A DNA stretch of 64,000 nucleotides from Pseudomonadota bacterium (lineage in GTDB: Bacteria > Pseudomonadota > Alphaproteobacteria > Rhizobiales > Rhizobiaceae): positions 62,001-126,000 of the forward strand of contig JAEXYH010000088.1 of the NCBI GenBank assembly GCA_023451735.1, read 5' to 3'. The first letter of the stretch is position 1, and the number at the start of each line of letters is the position of its first letter. The notes under the pieces were generated by a model that did no database searches, was not told the DNA's origin, and was given only the letters and a program-made list of their open reading frames with translations. A program made the position numbers and the translations under genes. Positions 35,436 through 44,414 of this stretch are shown here, piece by piece.

Positions 35436-36233
35436 ATGTTTGATATCGGTTGGACCGAACTGCTCGTCATTGCGGTCGTACTTATCGTCGTGGTTGGTCC
35501 GAAGGACCTGCCGCCAATGATCCGTGCGTTCGGCAAGATGACCGCCAACTTCCGCAAGATGGCTGGTGAGTTTCGCACGCAGTTCGATGAAGCGCTGCGC
35601 GAAGCGGATATGGATGATGTCCGCAAGACGATTTCGGATGCGCAGAAGCTCAATCCGACCAATGCTCTGCGGGATGCGATCAATCCGCTGAGGCAGATGG
35701 GCCAGGATATCAAGTCGGACCTGCAGAAGGCGACCCACATCCCGAACCCTCTCGCCGACAATACGACCGAGCTTTCGCCGGCGGATGCCGAAGCGCAGCA
35801 GGCGATTGAAGGTGCCGAGCCGGTTTCGTCCGCTCCGGAAGTACCAGCAAGTGTGGAGCCATCTGCTGCTGCAAAATCCCCCACTGCCGCCGCTACACCC
35901 GCAACCGCACCTGTATCCGCTGCGTCTACAGCGCCGGTAGCTGTTGCTTCGACTGAGGTCCAGCCCTCGGCGGCAAAACCTCGCGCGCCGCGCAAAACTG
36001 CGGTGAAGGCAGCGGCTGAAGCGAAAACTCCGACCAAAGCCGCCAAAACTTCCGCAGCGTCCAAGGCGGCGACTGCCGAGGCAGTTCCCGTGGCTGAAAA
36101 GCCCAAACGGGCCAAGCCCGCGCCTAAAAAGCCTGCCGAGATTGCTTCCGTTGCCGTCGAAGCGCCGGTTGCCAAAACACCTGCCCGCAAGCGCGCGGCC
36201 AAAAAGACTGATACCCCGAAGGACGAAGCATGA
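35436..36233 (+). CDS. tatB: Twin-arginine translocase TatB
   Basis: 265 aa. N-terminal span and hinge MFDIGWTELLVIAVVLIVVV-GPKDLPPMIRAFGK, with Glu8 and the GPxxLP hinge that distinguish TatB, then the amphipathic helix. The C-terminal ~130 residues are an Ala/Lys/Pro-rich low-complexity tail (KAAAEAKTPTKAAKTSAASK), longer than the E. coli protein (171 aa). TatB with TatC forms the signal-peptide receptor. It overlaps tatC by 4 bases. Confidence 0.95.
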   Translation: MFDIGWTELLVIAVVLIVVVGPKDLPPMIRAFGKMTANFRKMAGEFRTQFDEALREADMDDVRKTISDAQKLNPTNALRDAINPLRQMGQDIKSDLQKATHIPNPLADNTTELSPADAEAQQAIEGAEPVSSAPEVPASVEPSAAAKSPTAAATPATAPVSAASTAPVAVASTEVQPSAAKPRAPRKTAVKAAAEAKTPTKAAKTSAASKAATAEAVPVAEKPKRAKPAPKKPAEIASVAVEAPVAKTPARKRAAKKTDTPKDEA

Positions 36234-37051
36234 GCGACTACGAGGACAAGCCGCAGCCGCTTATCGAACATCTGATGGAACTGCGCACTCGATTGATGTG
36301 GTCGATCGGTGCCTTCTTCGTCGCCTTCGTCTGCTGCTTCTTCTTCGCCAAACAGTTGTTCAACCTGCTCGTCGTACCCTACAAATGGGCCGTCGTCTGG
36401 GCGGGACTGGACATTACCAAGTCCGAACTGATCTACACCGCGCCGCAGGAATTCTTCTTCACCCAGGTGAAGGTCGCGATGTTCGGTGCTTTGGTGATCG
36501 CTTTTCCGGTGATCGCATCGCAAGTTTACAAATTTGTCGCGCCCGGTCTCTACAAGAACGAACGCTCGGCCTTTTTGCCTTTCCTGATTGCTTCGCCGAT
36601 CCTCTTCCTGTTGGGCGGCGCTCTGGTCTATTTCTTCTTCACACCGATGGTGATGTGGTTCTTCCTCGCCATGCAGCAGAGTGGCGGCGATGGCGAGGTG
36701 GCGATTTCGCTTCTGCCGCGGGTTTCGGAATATCTCAGCCTGATCATGACGCTGGTCCTGTCCTTCGGCCTGGTTTTTCAGCTACCGGTGGTGACCACGC
36801 TGCTTGCGCGTGTTGGTCTTCTCACGAGCGATTGGCTGAGGGAAAAGCGTAAATACGCGATCGTCATCGCATTCATCGTCGCGGCAGTCCTGACGCCGCC
36901 GGATCCGATGTCTCAGATCGGTCTTGCTATACCGACCATCCTTCTCTACGAGATTTCCATCTATGCCGCGCGACTCGTCGAGCGCAAACGACGTGACGAA
37001 TCTGAAACCGCAGACTCGTCCTCGGACGTCGCCGAGACCGATAAGGCTTGA
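36230..37051 (+). CDS. tatC: Twin-arginine translocase TatC
   Basis: 273 aa, six membrane spans. The cytoplasmic N terminus PLIEHLMELRTRLMWSI carries the conserved Glu/Arg needed to bind twin-arginine signals, and the FFFTQVKVAMFGALVIAFPV and LTPPDPMSQIGLAIPTILLY segments are family signatures. It starts inside the tatB stop (ATGA overlap). serS follows after 51 bases. Confidence 0.96.
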   Translation: MSDYEDKPQPLIEHLMELRTRLMWSIGAFFVAFVCCFFFAKQLFNLLVVPYKWAVVWAGLDITKSELIYTAPQEFFFTQVKVAMFGALVIAFPVIASQVYKFVAPGLYKNERSAFLPFLIASPILFLLGGALVYFFFTPMVMWFFLAMQQSGGDGEVAISLLPRVSEYLSLIMTLVLSFGLVFQLPVVTTLLARVGLLTSDWLREKRKYAIVIAFIVAAVLTPPDPMSQIGLAIPTILLYEISIYAARLVERKRRDESETADSSSDVAETDKA

Positions 37052-37102
37052 GGATTTTCCTGGCCTGATGCGCGCGGCATCTCGCGTTGAAGGCTAGGGA
37101 TT

Positions 37103-38383
37103 ATGCTTGATATCAAATGGATTCGTGAAAACGAACAGGCGCTCGATGAAGCGCTGGCAAAGCGCGGCGCCGGGCCGATGGCAGCCGAACTCGTTGCGAT
37201 GGACGAACGTCGCCGCAGTGTGATCCAGAAGCTTCAGGACATGCAGTCCCGCCGCAACGCCGCCTCCAAGGAGATCGGCGCTGCGATGGCGCAGAAGAAC
37301 CTTGAACTAGCCGAGAGGCTCAAGGCCGAAGTTGCCGAGATCAAGGAAACCATGCCTGCCGCAGAGCAGGAAGAGCGCGAGGCAATTGCCGCGCTCGATG
37401 ACGTACTGTCGCGCCTCCCCAACATTCCCTTCGATGACGTGCCGGTCGGCGAAGACGAAAGCGGCAATGTCGTCAAGCGTGTTGTCGGTGAAAAACCGCG
37501 CTGGAATCATCCGGCCAAGGAACATTTCGATATCGGCGAAGCGCTCGGCTACATGGATTTCGATCGCGCCTCCAAGCTTTCGGGTGCGCGTTTCACGGTT
37601 CTGACCAGCCAGCTCGCTCGCCTGGAGCGTGCGCTCGGCCAGTTCATGCTCGACATGCACACGATGGAGCACGGTTATACCGAAGTCTCCTCGCCGCTGA
37701 TGGTGAAGGCGGAGGCCATGTATGGCACCGGCCAGTTGCCGAAATTCGAGGAAGACTTGTTCAAGACGACCGACGGCCGTTACCTCATCCCGACGGCCGA
37801 AGTGACGCTGACCAACCTCGTTTCGGCCGAAACGCTGGAGCAGGAAAAGCTGCCGCTGCGTTTCACCGCGCTGACGCCCTCGTTCCGTTCGGAGGCCGGC
37901 TCGGCCGGCCGCGATACACGCGGTATGCTGCGCCAGCATCAGTTCTGGAAATGCGAACTCGTTTCGATCACCGATGCGGAAAGCTCGATTGCTGAACACG
38001 AACGCATGACCGAATGCGCCGAGAATGTTTTGAAGCGTCTCGGCCTGCATTTCCGCACCATGACGCTCTGCACCGGCGACATGGGGTTTGGTGCCCGCAA
38101 GACCTACGACATCGAGGTCTGGCTGCCGGGGCAGGATACCTATCGCGAAATTTCGTCCTGCTCGGTCTGCGGCGATTTCCAGGGCCGTCGCATGAACGCC
38201 CGTTACCGCGTCAAGGACGAGAAGGCGCTGCGTTTCGTTCACACCCTGAACGGCTCCGGTACTGCCGTTGGTCGCTGCCTGATTGCGGTTCTGGAAAATT
38301 ACCTGAACGAAGACGGTTCCGTCACGATTCCGGATGCGCTTCTGCCCTACATGGGCGGCCTGACCAGAATCGAAAAGGCATAA
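37103..38383 (+). CDS. serS: Seryl-tRNA synthetase
   Basis: 426 aa class II synthetase. N-terminal long coiled coil (about 30-100) that clasps tRNA-Ser. Motif 2 FRSEAGSAGRDTRGMLRQHQF and motif 3 GTAVGRCLIAVLENY contain the ATP contacts. The serine pocket TAEVTLTN is present. It also charges tRNA-Sec where that exists. surE starts 10 bases later. Confidence 0.97.
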   Translation: MLDIKWIRENEQALDEALAKRGAGPMAAELVAMDERRRSVIQKLQDMQSRRNAASKEIGAAMAQKNLELAERLKAEVAEIKETMPAAEQEEREAIAALDDVLSRLPNIPFDDVPVGEDESGNVVKRVVGEKPRWNHPAKEHFDIGEALGYMDFDRASKLSGARFTVLTSQLARLERALGQFMLDMHTMEHGYTEVSSPLMVKAEAMYGTGQLPKFEEDLFKTTDGRYLIPTAEVTLTNLVSAETLEQEKLPLRFTALTPSFRSEAGSAGRDTRGMLRQHQFWKCELVSITDAESSIAEHERMTECAENVLKRLGLHFRTMTLCTGDMGFGARKTYDIEVWLPGQDTYREISSCSVCGDFQGRRMNARYRVKDEKALRFVHTLNGSGTAVGRCLIAVLENYLNEDGSVTIPDALLPYMGGLTRIEKA

Positions 38384-38393
38384 GGATTTCGCA

Positions 38394-39164
38394 ATGCGCA
38401 TTCTCTTGACCAACGACGACGGTATCCAAGCGGAAGGTCTTGCTGTTCTGGAGCGGATCGCCAGAACGATTTCCGATGATGTCTGGATCGTTGCGCCGGA
38501 GACGGACCAGAGCGGTCTTGCGCATTCGTTGACCCTGTCCGAGCCGTTGCGGCTGAGAAAGATCGACGAGAAGCGTTATGCGCTGCGCGGCACGCCGACC
38601 GATTGCGTCATCATGGCGATAAGCGAGATCATGGGCGGCAAGCCGGATCTCGTCCTCTCAGGCATCAATGACGGCGCCAACATGGCTGATGACGTCACCT
38701 ATTCCGGCACGGTGGCAGGCGCAATCGAGGGAACGCTTCAGGGCGTGCGTTCGATCGCGGTCAGCCAGGCCGCGCGCAAGGAGAATGGCCGTTTCACGCC
38801 ATGGGAAGTGGCCGAGGCCCATGCCGCCGATCTCATTCGCAAGCTGATGACGGTCGAGCTTCCCGACGGCACCTTCCTCAATGTGAATTTCCCTCACTGC
38901 GCACCGGAAGAGGTTCAGGGCATCGAGGTTACCTCGCAGGGCAAGCTCGATTTTGGCCTTATGATCGATGCGCGCGAAGACGGCCGCGGCAGACCCTATT
39001 ACTGGCTGAAATTCTCGGAGCGGAAGGGTAATTTCCGTGACGGGACGGATATCCAGGCGCTGAAGGAAAACAAGATTTCCGTGACGCCACTGAAGCTGGA
39101 CCTGACCGATTATTCGGTTCAGGATCGTCTTGCATCCGCACTGGGGTCAGGAGTCACCGGTTGA
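38394..39164 (+). CDS. surE: 5'/3'-nucleotidase SurE
   Basis: 256 aa metal-dependent nucleoside monophosphatase. Metal ligands lie in MRILLTNDDGIQAEGL (D8, D9), TDQSGLAHSLTL (Ser) and SGINDGANMADDVTYSGTVA (Asn). SurE supports stationary-phase survival. Together with the adjacent pcm it forms the widespread surE-pcm pair. Its stop codon overlaps the TTG start of pcm. Confidence 0.96.
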   Translation: MRILLTNDDGIQAEGLAVLERIARTISDDVWIVAPETDQSGLAHSLTLSEPLRLRKIDEKRYALRGTPTDCVIMAISEIMGGKPDLVLSGINDGANMADDVTYSGTVAGAIEGTLQGVRSIAVSQAARKENGRFTPWEVAEAHAADLIRKLMTVELPDGTFLNVNFPHCAPEEVQGIEVTSQGKLDFGLMIDAREDGRGRPYYWLKFSERKGNFRDGTDIQALKENKISVTPLKLDLTDYSVQDRLASALGSGVTG

Positions 39165-39814
39165 AAACTGGAATGGTCGAGAAAGAGGAGTTTGCGGCAC
39201 TGGTCCTGCGGCTGCGGGCCGAGGGGATTTCCGATCTCGATCTTCTGACGGCGGTGGAGCAGACGCCTCGCTCCCAGTTCGTGCCCGCTCCGCTTGCCGA
39301 GGAAGCCTATTCGAGCCGCACGATCCCGATAGACTGCGGCGCCTTCATGGAGGGCGCCGATCTTGCTGTCCGTCTTCTGCATCGCCTGCAGGTGAAGCCC
39401 GGTCATCGTGTGCTCGAAATCGGCACAGGCAGCGGTTTCACCGCTGCCGTTATGGGACGAATCGCCGAACGGGTCACGACCGTCGAGCGCTATCGCACCT
39501 TGGTCACGGCAGCTAATGCCCGGATGGACGCGCTTGGGCTTCGCAACGTCATCATTCGTCACGCCGATGGCAGCAATGGCCTGCCGGGCGAGGGCACGTT
39601 CGACCGTATTTTCGTCACCGCAGCCTTTAACACCTTGCCGCGTTTTTATGCCGAACAGCTGACGCACGGCGGTTCGATGATCGCTCCGCTTATTCTCGAT
39701 GACGAGACATGTCTGATGACGCGTCTGACCAAGACCGGCAGCCGGTTCGAGCGCGAAGATCTTTTCCCTGCCCCTTATCTCCCGCTGGTGCCGCATATCG
39801 CAGCCGCGCTCTGA
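39161..39814 (+). CDS. pcm: Protein-L-isoaspartate O-methyltransferase
   Basis: 217 aa canonical PCMT, which repairs isoaspartyl residues. The VEQTPRSQFVPAPLAEEAYS and IPIDCGAFMEGADL segments form the substrate side, and HRVLEIGTGSGFTAAVMGRI is SAM motif I. The TTG at 39161 is taken as start: AGGAG lies 8 bases upstream and it overlaps the surE stop, giving coupled translation. The ATG at 39173 is an alternative. It differs clearly from the paralogue at 16904-17557. Confidence 0.93.
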   Translation: MKTGMVEKEEFAALVLRLRAEGISDLDLLTAVEQTPRSQFVPAPLAEEAYSSRTIPIDCGAFMEGADLAVRLLHRLQVKPGHRVLEIGTGSGFTAAVMGRIAERVTTVERYRTLVTAANARMDALGLRNVIIRHADGSNGLPGEGTFDRIFVTAAFNTLPRFYAEQLTHGGSMIAPLILDDETCLMTRLTKTGSRFEREDLFPAPYLPLVPHIAAAL

Positions 39815-39938
39815 GTGAGCGTGGCATGGTTAGCAATTTGACAAAATACCGACTTTTGGTGCGGTGCTTTAACCACCCAGTAAGACTAACGGGTTTTAAT
39901 GACTCTCATGATGGTTGCGTCATGAGTAGGTCGAGTCA

Positions 39939-41477
39939 ATGCGTTTCAAGAGTTCATCCAAGTTCGGTACATCCGTTGTAAAGTTCGCAGCGGCAGCCTT
40001 GCTGGCCAGCGCTGCGACCGGCTGCAGCTCGGACGCCACGCGCTTTTCCGGTCTGTTCGACGGTACGGACAATATGACCACAGCTTCAATCCCTCAAAGG
40101 CAGGGTGGCGGCGCATATGGTCAGGCCCCTGTTCCGCGGGGCGATGTTTCGTCATCCCAGGGCATGCAGCCGCAATACGGCTCGAATAACGTTGCTTCAG
40201 CTCAGCCGTATCCGGCGTCGGGCGGGTATTCATCTCCGGCGCGCGTTGCTTCTGCGCCATCCAGTGTTCAGCGTTCCGAGCTTGCTGCTCCAGGTGATCT
40301 TCCGCCTGTGTCCGGTTCTGATTCGTCGACGCGCCAGCAGGCGATGGCCCAGCCGTTCCCGCAACAGTCGAACGTCGCTCCGGTTCGCAATGCCGACAAT
40401 CTGACGACCGGTACCGTCAAGCCGATGTCCGGCTGGTCGGCCGCCAATGCGCCGCGCGTCACGCTGAGGCCGGGCGAGACTGCCAAGACGCTGGCAAACC
40501 GCTACGGTGTTCCCGAAAAGGAAATCCTGCGGGCCAATGGTGGAGCTCTCGCAGCCGGCCAGTCGGTCGTCATTCCGACATTCGGTCCGGCACGCAACTC
40601 CGCCAAGACGGCTGCCGGCGATATCGACCTGCAGAACAATGCGCCAGCACCGGCCAATCAGTCCGAGCAGAAGCTTGCTGTTCTGCCGTCGCGTGACAAG
40701 TCTCTGGCCGAGCCCGGCAAGATCACCCCTCCCGGCGGCAAGCCGCTTGGAGGCACCTATACCGTCAAGGCCGGCGACACGCTGACCAAGATTGCTCGCG
40801 AAACCGGCACCTCCGTTGATGCGCTGAAGGCTGCAAACGGCATGACCGACGGCACAGTCCGCATCGGTCAGACGCTGAAGGTCGGTAATGGTGCGACGGA
40901 TCCGGTTCGCACGGCATCCGTTCCATCGAAACCAGCAGAACCGGCACCGGTCGCACCGAAGGCCGCCGCTCCGCAGCCGGCTGTCGCCAAGGTTGAACCG
41001 GCCGTTGCAGCGCCTTCCAAGCCGGCTGCCGTTGAGAATGCATCTCTCAACGAGGTCGAGAAGAAGGCTGATGTCGCTTCCATCGCCCCGAAATCCACGG
41101 GCATCGACAAGTACCGCTGGCCGGTTAACGGTGCCGTGATCGCCGGCTACGGAGCCAACGTCAACGGTAGCCGCAACGATGGCATCGATATCTCGGTTCC
41201 CGAAGGCACGCCCATCAAGGCGGCAGAAAACGGCGTCGTCATTTATGCAGGCAACGGCCTGAAACAGCTCGGCAACACCGTTCTCGTACGCCATGACGAC
41301 GGCAAGGTCACCGTTTACGGCCATGCCGGCGCGATCAACGTAACCCGCGGCCAGAAGGTTACCCGTGGCCAGACGCTCGCATCCTCCGGCATGAGCGGCG
41401 ACGCGCAGCGCCCACAGGTTCACTTCGAGGTGCGCAAGGATGCAACTCCGGTCAATCCGACTACCTTCCTTGAATAA
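39939..41477 (+). CDS. LysM/LytM (M23) lipoprotein, probable amidase activator
   Basis: 512 aa. Lipoprotein signal with lipobox SAATGC (Cys about 29). A long Ser/Pro/Gln-rich linker is followed by two LysM repeats (TLRPGETAKTLANRYGVPEK and YTVKAGDTLTKIARETGTSV) and a C-terminal LytM domain. The M23 metal site is degenerate: N replaces His in SRNDGIDI, and HxH reads QVH, while YGHAG keeps its His. It is therefore likely a NlpD/DipM-type activator of septal amidases rather than a peptidase. It follows pcm as in other rhizobia. A terminator follows. Confidence 0.88.
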   Translation: MRFKSSSKFGTSVVKFAAAALLASAATGCSSDATRFSGLFDGTDNMTTASIPQRQGGGAYGQAPVPRGDVSSSQGMQPQYGSNNVASAQPYPASGGYSSPARVASAPSSVQRSELAAPGDLPPVSGSDSSTRQQAMAQPFPQQSNVAPVRNADNLTTGTVKPMSGWSAANAPRVTLRPGETAKTLANRYGVPEKEILRANGGALAAGQSVVIPTFGPARNSAKTAAGDIDLQNNAPAPANQSEQKLAVLPSRDKSLAEPGKITPPGGKPLGGTYTVKAGDTLTKIARETGTSVDALKAANGMTDGTVRIGQTLKVGNGATDPVRTASVPSKPAEPAPVAPKAAAPQPAVAKVEPAVAAPSKPAAVENASLNEVEKKADVASIAPKSTGIDKYRWPVNGAVIAGYGANVNGSRNDGIDISVPEGTPIKAAENGVVIYAGNGLKQLGNTVLVRHDDGKVTVYGHAGAINVTRGQKVTRGQTLASSGMSGDAQRPQVHFEVRKDATPVNPTTFLE

Positions 41478-41501
41478 TGTAGTGCGTTTCAAGGGATAAC
41501 G

Positions 41502-41528
41502 AAAAAGCCCGGCTGTGCCGGGCTTTTT
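41502..41528. terminator. Bidirectional terminator
   Basis: AAAAAGCCCGGC (41502-41513), loop TGT, GCCGGGCTTTTT (41517-41528). T-tracts on both strands serve the convergent LysM and DUF815 genes. Confidence 0.92.
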
Positions 41529-41553
41529 TTGCGTTCAGTAGCAGATGGGCGCG

Positions 41554-42426
41554 TCAGGCGCGGTCAAGCGGTTTGCGCAGCCGTCCGGCGAGATCCTGAA
41601 TATACTGCCAGGCAACACGGCCAGAGCGTCCTCCGCGTGTCGTTGCCCATTCCAGCGCCTCGGCATGCAGAGCCTCGCGACCCAGTCCCAGATCGAAATG
41701 GCCAGCATAGCCATCGATCATTGCGAGATAATCGTCCTGGCTACATTTGTGGAAACCAAGCCACAAGCCGAAGCGATCGGAAAGCGAGACCTTTTCTTCC
41801 ACCGCTTCGGATGGGTTGATGGCGGTCGATTGCTCGTTCTCCATCATATTGCGCGGCAGAAGGTGGCGGCGGTTGGACGTTGCGTAGAAGAGAACATTGT
41901 CCGGTCGCCCTTCAATGCCGCCGTCGAGCGCTGCCTTGAGCGACTTGTAGGCTGTGTCGTCATGATCGAAAGACAGGTCATCGCAAAAAAGGATGACGCG
42001 TTGCTCCGATGATTTGAGAATTTCCAGCAAGCCGGGCAGCGAGGCAATATCTTCACGATGGACCTCGACGAGCTTCAGTGCGCGGCCGGTCGCAGAGCGC
42101 ACATCCTCATGGACAGCCTTGACCAGCGACGATTTGCCCATGCCGCGCGCGCCCCACAGGAGCACATTATTTGCCGGATATCCTTCTGCGAAACGCAGCG
42201 TATTCTCGTGCAGGATATCACGGACATGATCGACGCCGCGGATCAGCGTCAGCGCGATGCGGTTCGGTCGCGGCACCGGCTGAAGTTTAAGGTTTGCCGG
42301 CACCCAGACGAAGCAATCGGCGGCATTCCAGTCGTTTACGGCAGGTGGCGGCCCCGCGAGACGTTCGACCGCGTCGGCAAGACGCCGGATTTCGGCAAGC
42401 ACCTGTGCGTTGATATCGTCGCTCAT
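41554..42426 (-). CDS. DUF815 AAA-type ATPase
   Basis: 290 aa. Walker A GARGMGKSS (about residue 92), Walker B VILFCDDLSF, and the DUF815 signature FHKCSQDDYLAMIDGYAGHF. Residues between contain an LLPRNMMENE loop typical of the family. Function unknown. The ATG at 42426 (MSDDINAQVL) is chosen over longer in-frame starts to 42552 because it fits known homologues; GAGAAG lies upstream. It is divergent from yajC. Confidence 0.86.
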   Translation of the reverse strand: MSDDINAQVLAEIRRLADAVERLAGPPPAVNDWNAADCFVWVPANLKLQPVPRPNRIALTLIRGVDHVRDILHENTLRFAEGYPANNVLLWGARGMGKSSLVKAVHEDVRSATGRALKLVEVHREDIASLPGLLEILKSSEQRVILFCDDLSFDHDDTAYKSLKAALDGGIEGRPDNVLFYATSNRRHLLPRNMMENEQSTAINPSEAVEEKVSLSDRFGLWLGFHKCSQDDYLAMIDGYAGHFDLGLGREALHAEALEWATTRGGRSGRVAWQYIQDLAGRLRKPLDRA

Positions 42427-42610
42427 GACGCTTCTCTTTCTTTTCGTCATCGTTTTTGCGCCGGTAACACGCTCGTCATTGCATAGAAAGGCGTTAGGCC
42501 GTGGATTCAGTACGCGAATTGCCGCTTTCTGTTGCATTCCGGGCCATCGCAACTATATTCCGGCGGCTTGAACGGGGGCGGGGAGTCTCCGGTAGTTTTA
42601 GGAGTTCTCG

Positions 42611-42967
42611 ATGTTCATTACCGAAGCATTCGCCCAGGCGAGTGGCGCAGCAGCCCCCTCGGGCACCGATTCCATCCTCCAGATGGTCATGCTGTTCGCA
42701 CCCCTGATGGTGGTGTGGTATTTCTTCCTTATCCGTCCGCAGCGCGCCCAGGCCAAGAAGCGCAAGGAAACGCTCGACAATATCCGTCGTGGCGACCAGG
42801 TCGTTCTCGGTGGCGGCATCACGGGCAAGGTGAGCAAGGTTATCGATGACAACGAACTCGAAGTCGAGATTGCCGAAGGCGTGAAGATCCGCGCTCAGCG
42901 CGCCTATATCGCCGAAGTGAAGGTGAAGGGCGAGCCGGTCAAGACCGAAGCTGCACCCACCAAGTAA
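42611..42967 (+). CDS. yajC: Preprotein translocase subunit YajC
   Basis: 118 aa. One N-terminal span (SILQMVMLFAPLMVVWYFFL), then the conserved IRPQRAQAKKRKETLDNIRR and GDQVVLGGGITGKVSKV. YajC associates with SecDF in the Sec holotranslocon. AGGAG precedes the start. In most alphaproteobacteria secD and secF follow immediately; here the next gene is the Mth938-like one, 114 bases on. Confidence 0.95.
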   Translation: MFITEAFAQASGAAAPSGTDSILQMVMLFAPLMVVWYFFLIRPQRAQAKKRKETLDNIRRGDQVVLGGGITGKVSKVIDDNELEVEIAEGVKIRAQRAYIAEVKVKGEPVKTEAAPTK

Positions 42968-43081
42968 GCGGCACATTCAGCCGGCTTGTCATCAGGCCGG
43001 GTATTTTATTGCCCGGGTCGTTCCTGTCTGTTCGACAGAGGCTGGATCCGGGCAAAATCATTCTTGAAGGAAGCGGAGCCC

Positions 43082-43468
43082 ATGGCGAAAGGCATCGAAA
43101 TTCGAGACGCCCATTTCCCGGGCCGCGCGCCGATCGATGCTTATGGCAACGGTGGTTTTCGTTTTGCCGACATGTCGCATCGCGGCTCCATTCTTTGCCT
43201 GCCCTCGGGTGTTTATGGCTGGGACATACAGGAGGATGCACCTCTGACTGTCGCCTCCTTGGAGCGTGTGCTGGCAAACGCAACCGGCATCGAAGTGCTG
43301 CTGGTCGGCACCGGCGCTAATCTCAAGCCGATACCGGCTGACGTAAAGGCCGCGCTGAAGGCGAGAGGCATTTCCTCCGATCCGATGAGCACCGGCGCGG
43401 CCGTGCGAACGTACAACATCATGCTTGCTGAATCCCGCGCCGTCGCGGCTGCTCTTGTTGCCGTTTGA
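43082..43468 (+). CDS. Mth938-like domain protein
   Basis: 128 aa single-domain protein of the Mth938/DUF498 (NDUFAF3-like) fold. The pattern IEIRDAHFPGRAPIDAYGNG, FRFADMSHRGSILCLPSG and VLLVGTGANLKPIP fits. Human NDUFAF3 is a complex I assembly factor; the bacterial role is not established. The ATG at 43082 has GAAGG and GCGGAG upstream. The following gene starts 1 base after its stop; its product resembles NDUFAF6, so the pair mirrors two complex I assembly factors. Confidence 0.88.
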   Translation: MAKGIEIRDAHFPGRAPIDAYGNGGFRFADMSHRGSILCLPSGVYGWDIQEDAPLTVASLERVLANATGIEVLLVGTGANLKPIPADVKAALKARGISSDPMSTGAAVRTYNIMLAESRAVAAALVAV

Positions 43469-43469
43469 C

Positions 43470-44324
43470 ATGACAGAAACGCCTCCAGACAACGGTGCGC
43501 TTTGCCTCGCCACGCTGCGGGAGACGGATCGCGATCGTTATCTGGCCTGCCTTTTGTCCCCGGAGGACAAGCGCGGGGCGCTCGCCGCCCTTTATGCATT
43601 TAATGCCGAAATTGCCCGTGTTCGCGATGTGGTGCGCGAACCTCTGCCCGGCGAAATCCGCCTGCAATGGTGGCGGGATCTGCTGGAAGGTGGCGCCGAA
43701 GGAGATGCCGGCGGCAATCCGCTTGCTGCCGCCTTGCTTGATACCGTTGATCGTTACCGCCTGCCGCGGCAGACGCTTGTCGCCATGACAGAGGCCCGTA
43801 TCCTCGACCTCTACGACGACGCCCTGCCGGACAGGAATGCATTGGAAGGCTATTCGGGTGAGACCGCATCGGCTCTGATCCAGCTGGCCGGCCTCGTTCT
43901 GTCGCCGGAAGAAGCGACCCGAGCGGCTGATGCTGCCGGACATGCCGGCGTGGCGCAGTCGATAGCCGGCTTGCTGATGCTTTTGCCGATCCATAACCGC
44001 AGACGGCAGATCTATGTACCGCTCGATATCCTTTCTGCGACCGGCCTCGATCGTGACAGCTTTCTGGCCGGCGAGGACAAGGCGCGCATTTCGGCATCGG
44101 TTGAGGCGTTTGCCGGCCTTGGGCTGGAACATCTGGAAAAGGCTCGCCGCGCCGGGCCGATCCCCGCATCGCTCTTGCCCGCTTTCCTGCCGGTCTCACT
44201 GTCCGAGCCGGTTTTGAAGCGCGCGAGAAAACTCGGCGCCGGCGCATTTGCCGGAGGGCTGCAGCAGCCCCAGTGGCGTCGCCAAATCCGGATGATGAAG
44301 GCAGCGATGTTTCGTCGCTTCTGA
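43470..44324 (+). CDS. Squalene/phytoene synthase-like protein, NDUFAF6 type
   Basis: 284 aa with the all-helical isoprenyl synthase fold. The first Asp-rich motif is degenerate: LYAFNAEIARVRD, as in NDUFAF6 (AFNVELAQVKD), instead of a DxxxD array; a LDLYDDAL stretch occurs later. This suggests a non-catalytic assembly factor rather than a carotenoid enzyme. It starts 1 base after the Mth938-like stop, so translation is coupled. No carotenoid genes lie nearby. Confidence 0.85.
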   Translation: MTETPPDNGALCLATLRETDRDRYLACLLSPEDKRGALAALYAFNAEIARVRDVVREPLPGEIRLQWWRDLLEGGAEGDAGGNPLAAALLDTVDRYRLPRQTLVAMTEARILDLYDDALPDRNALEGYSGETASALIQLAGLVLSPEEATRAADAAGHAGVAQSIAGLLMLLPIHNRRRQIYVPLDILSATGLDRDSFLAGEDKARISASVEAFAGLGLEHLEKARRAGPIPASLLPAFLPVSLSEPVLKRARKLGAGAFAGGLQQPQWRRQIRMMKAAMFRRF

Positions 44325-44414
44325 TGCGGCATAACACTCGCGCAAGCCTCGCAGGCTAGGCACTATGCAACCCAAAGACTTGCCCACAAACCTTCTATGC
44401 CTAGGAGAAGCGGT

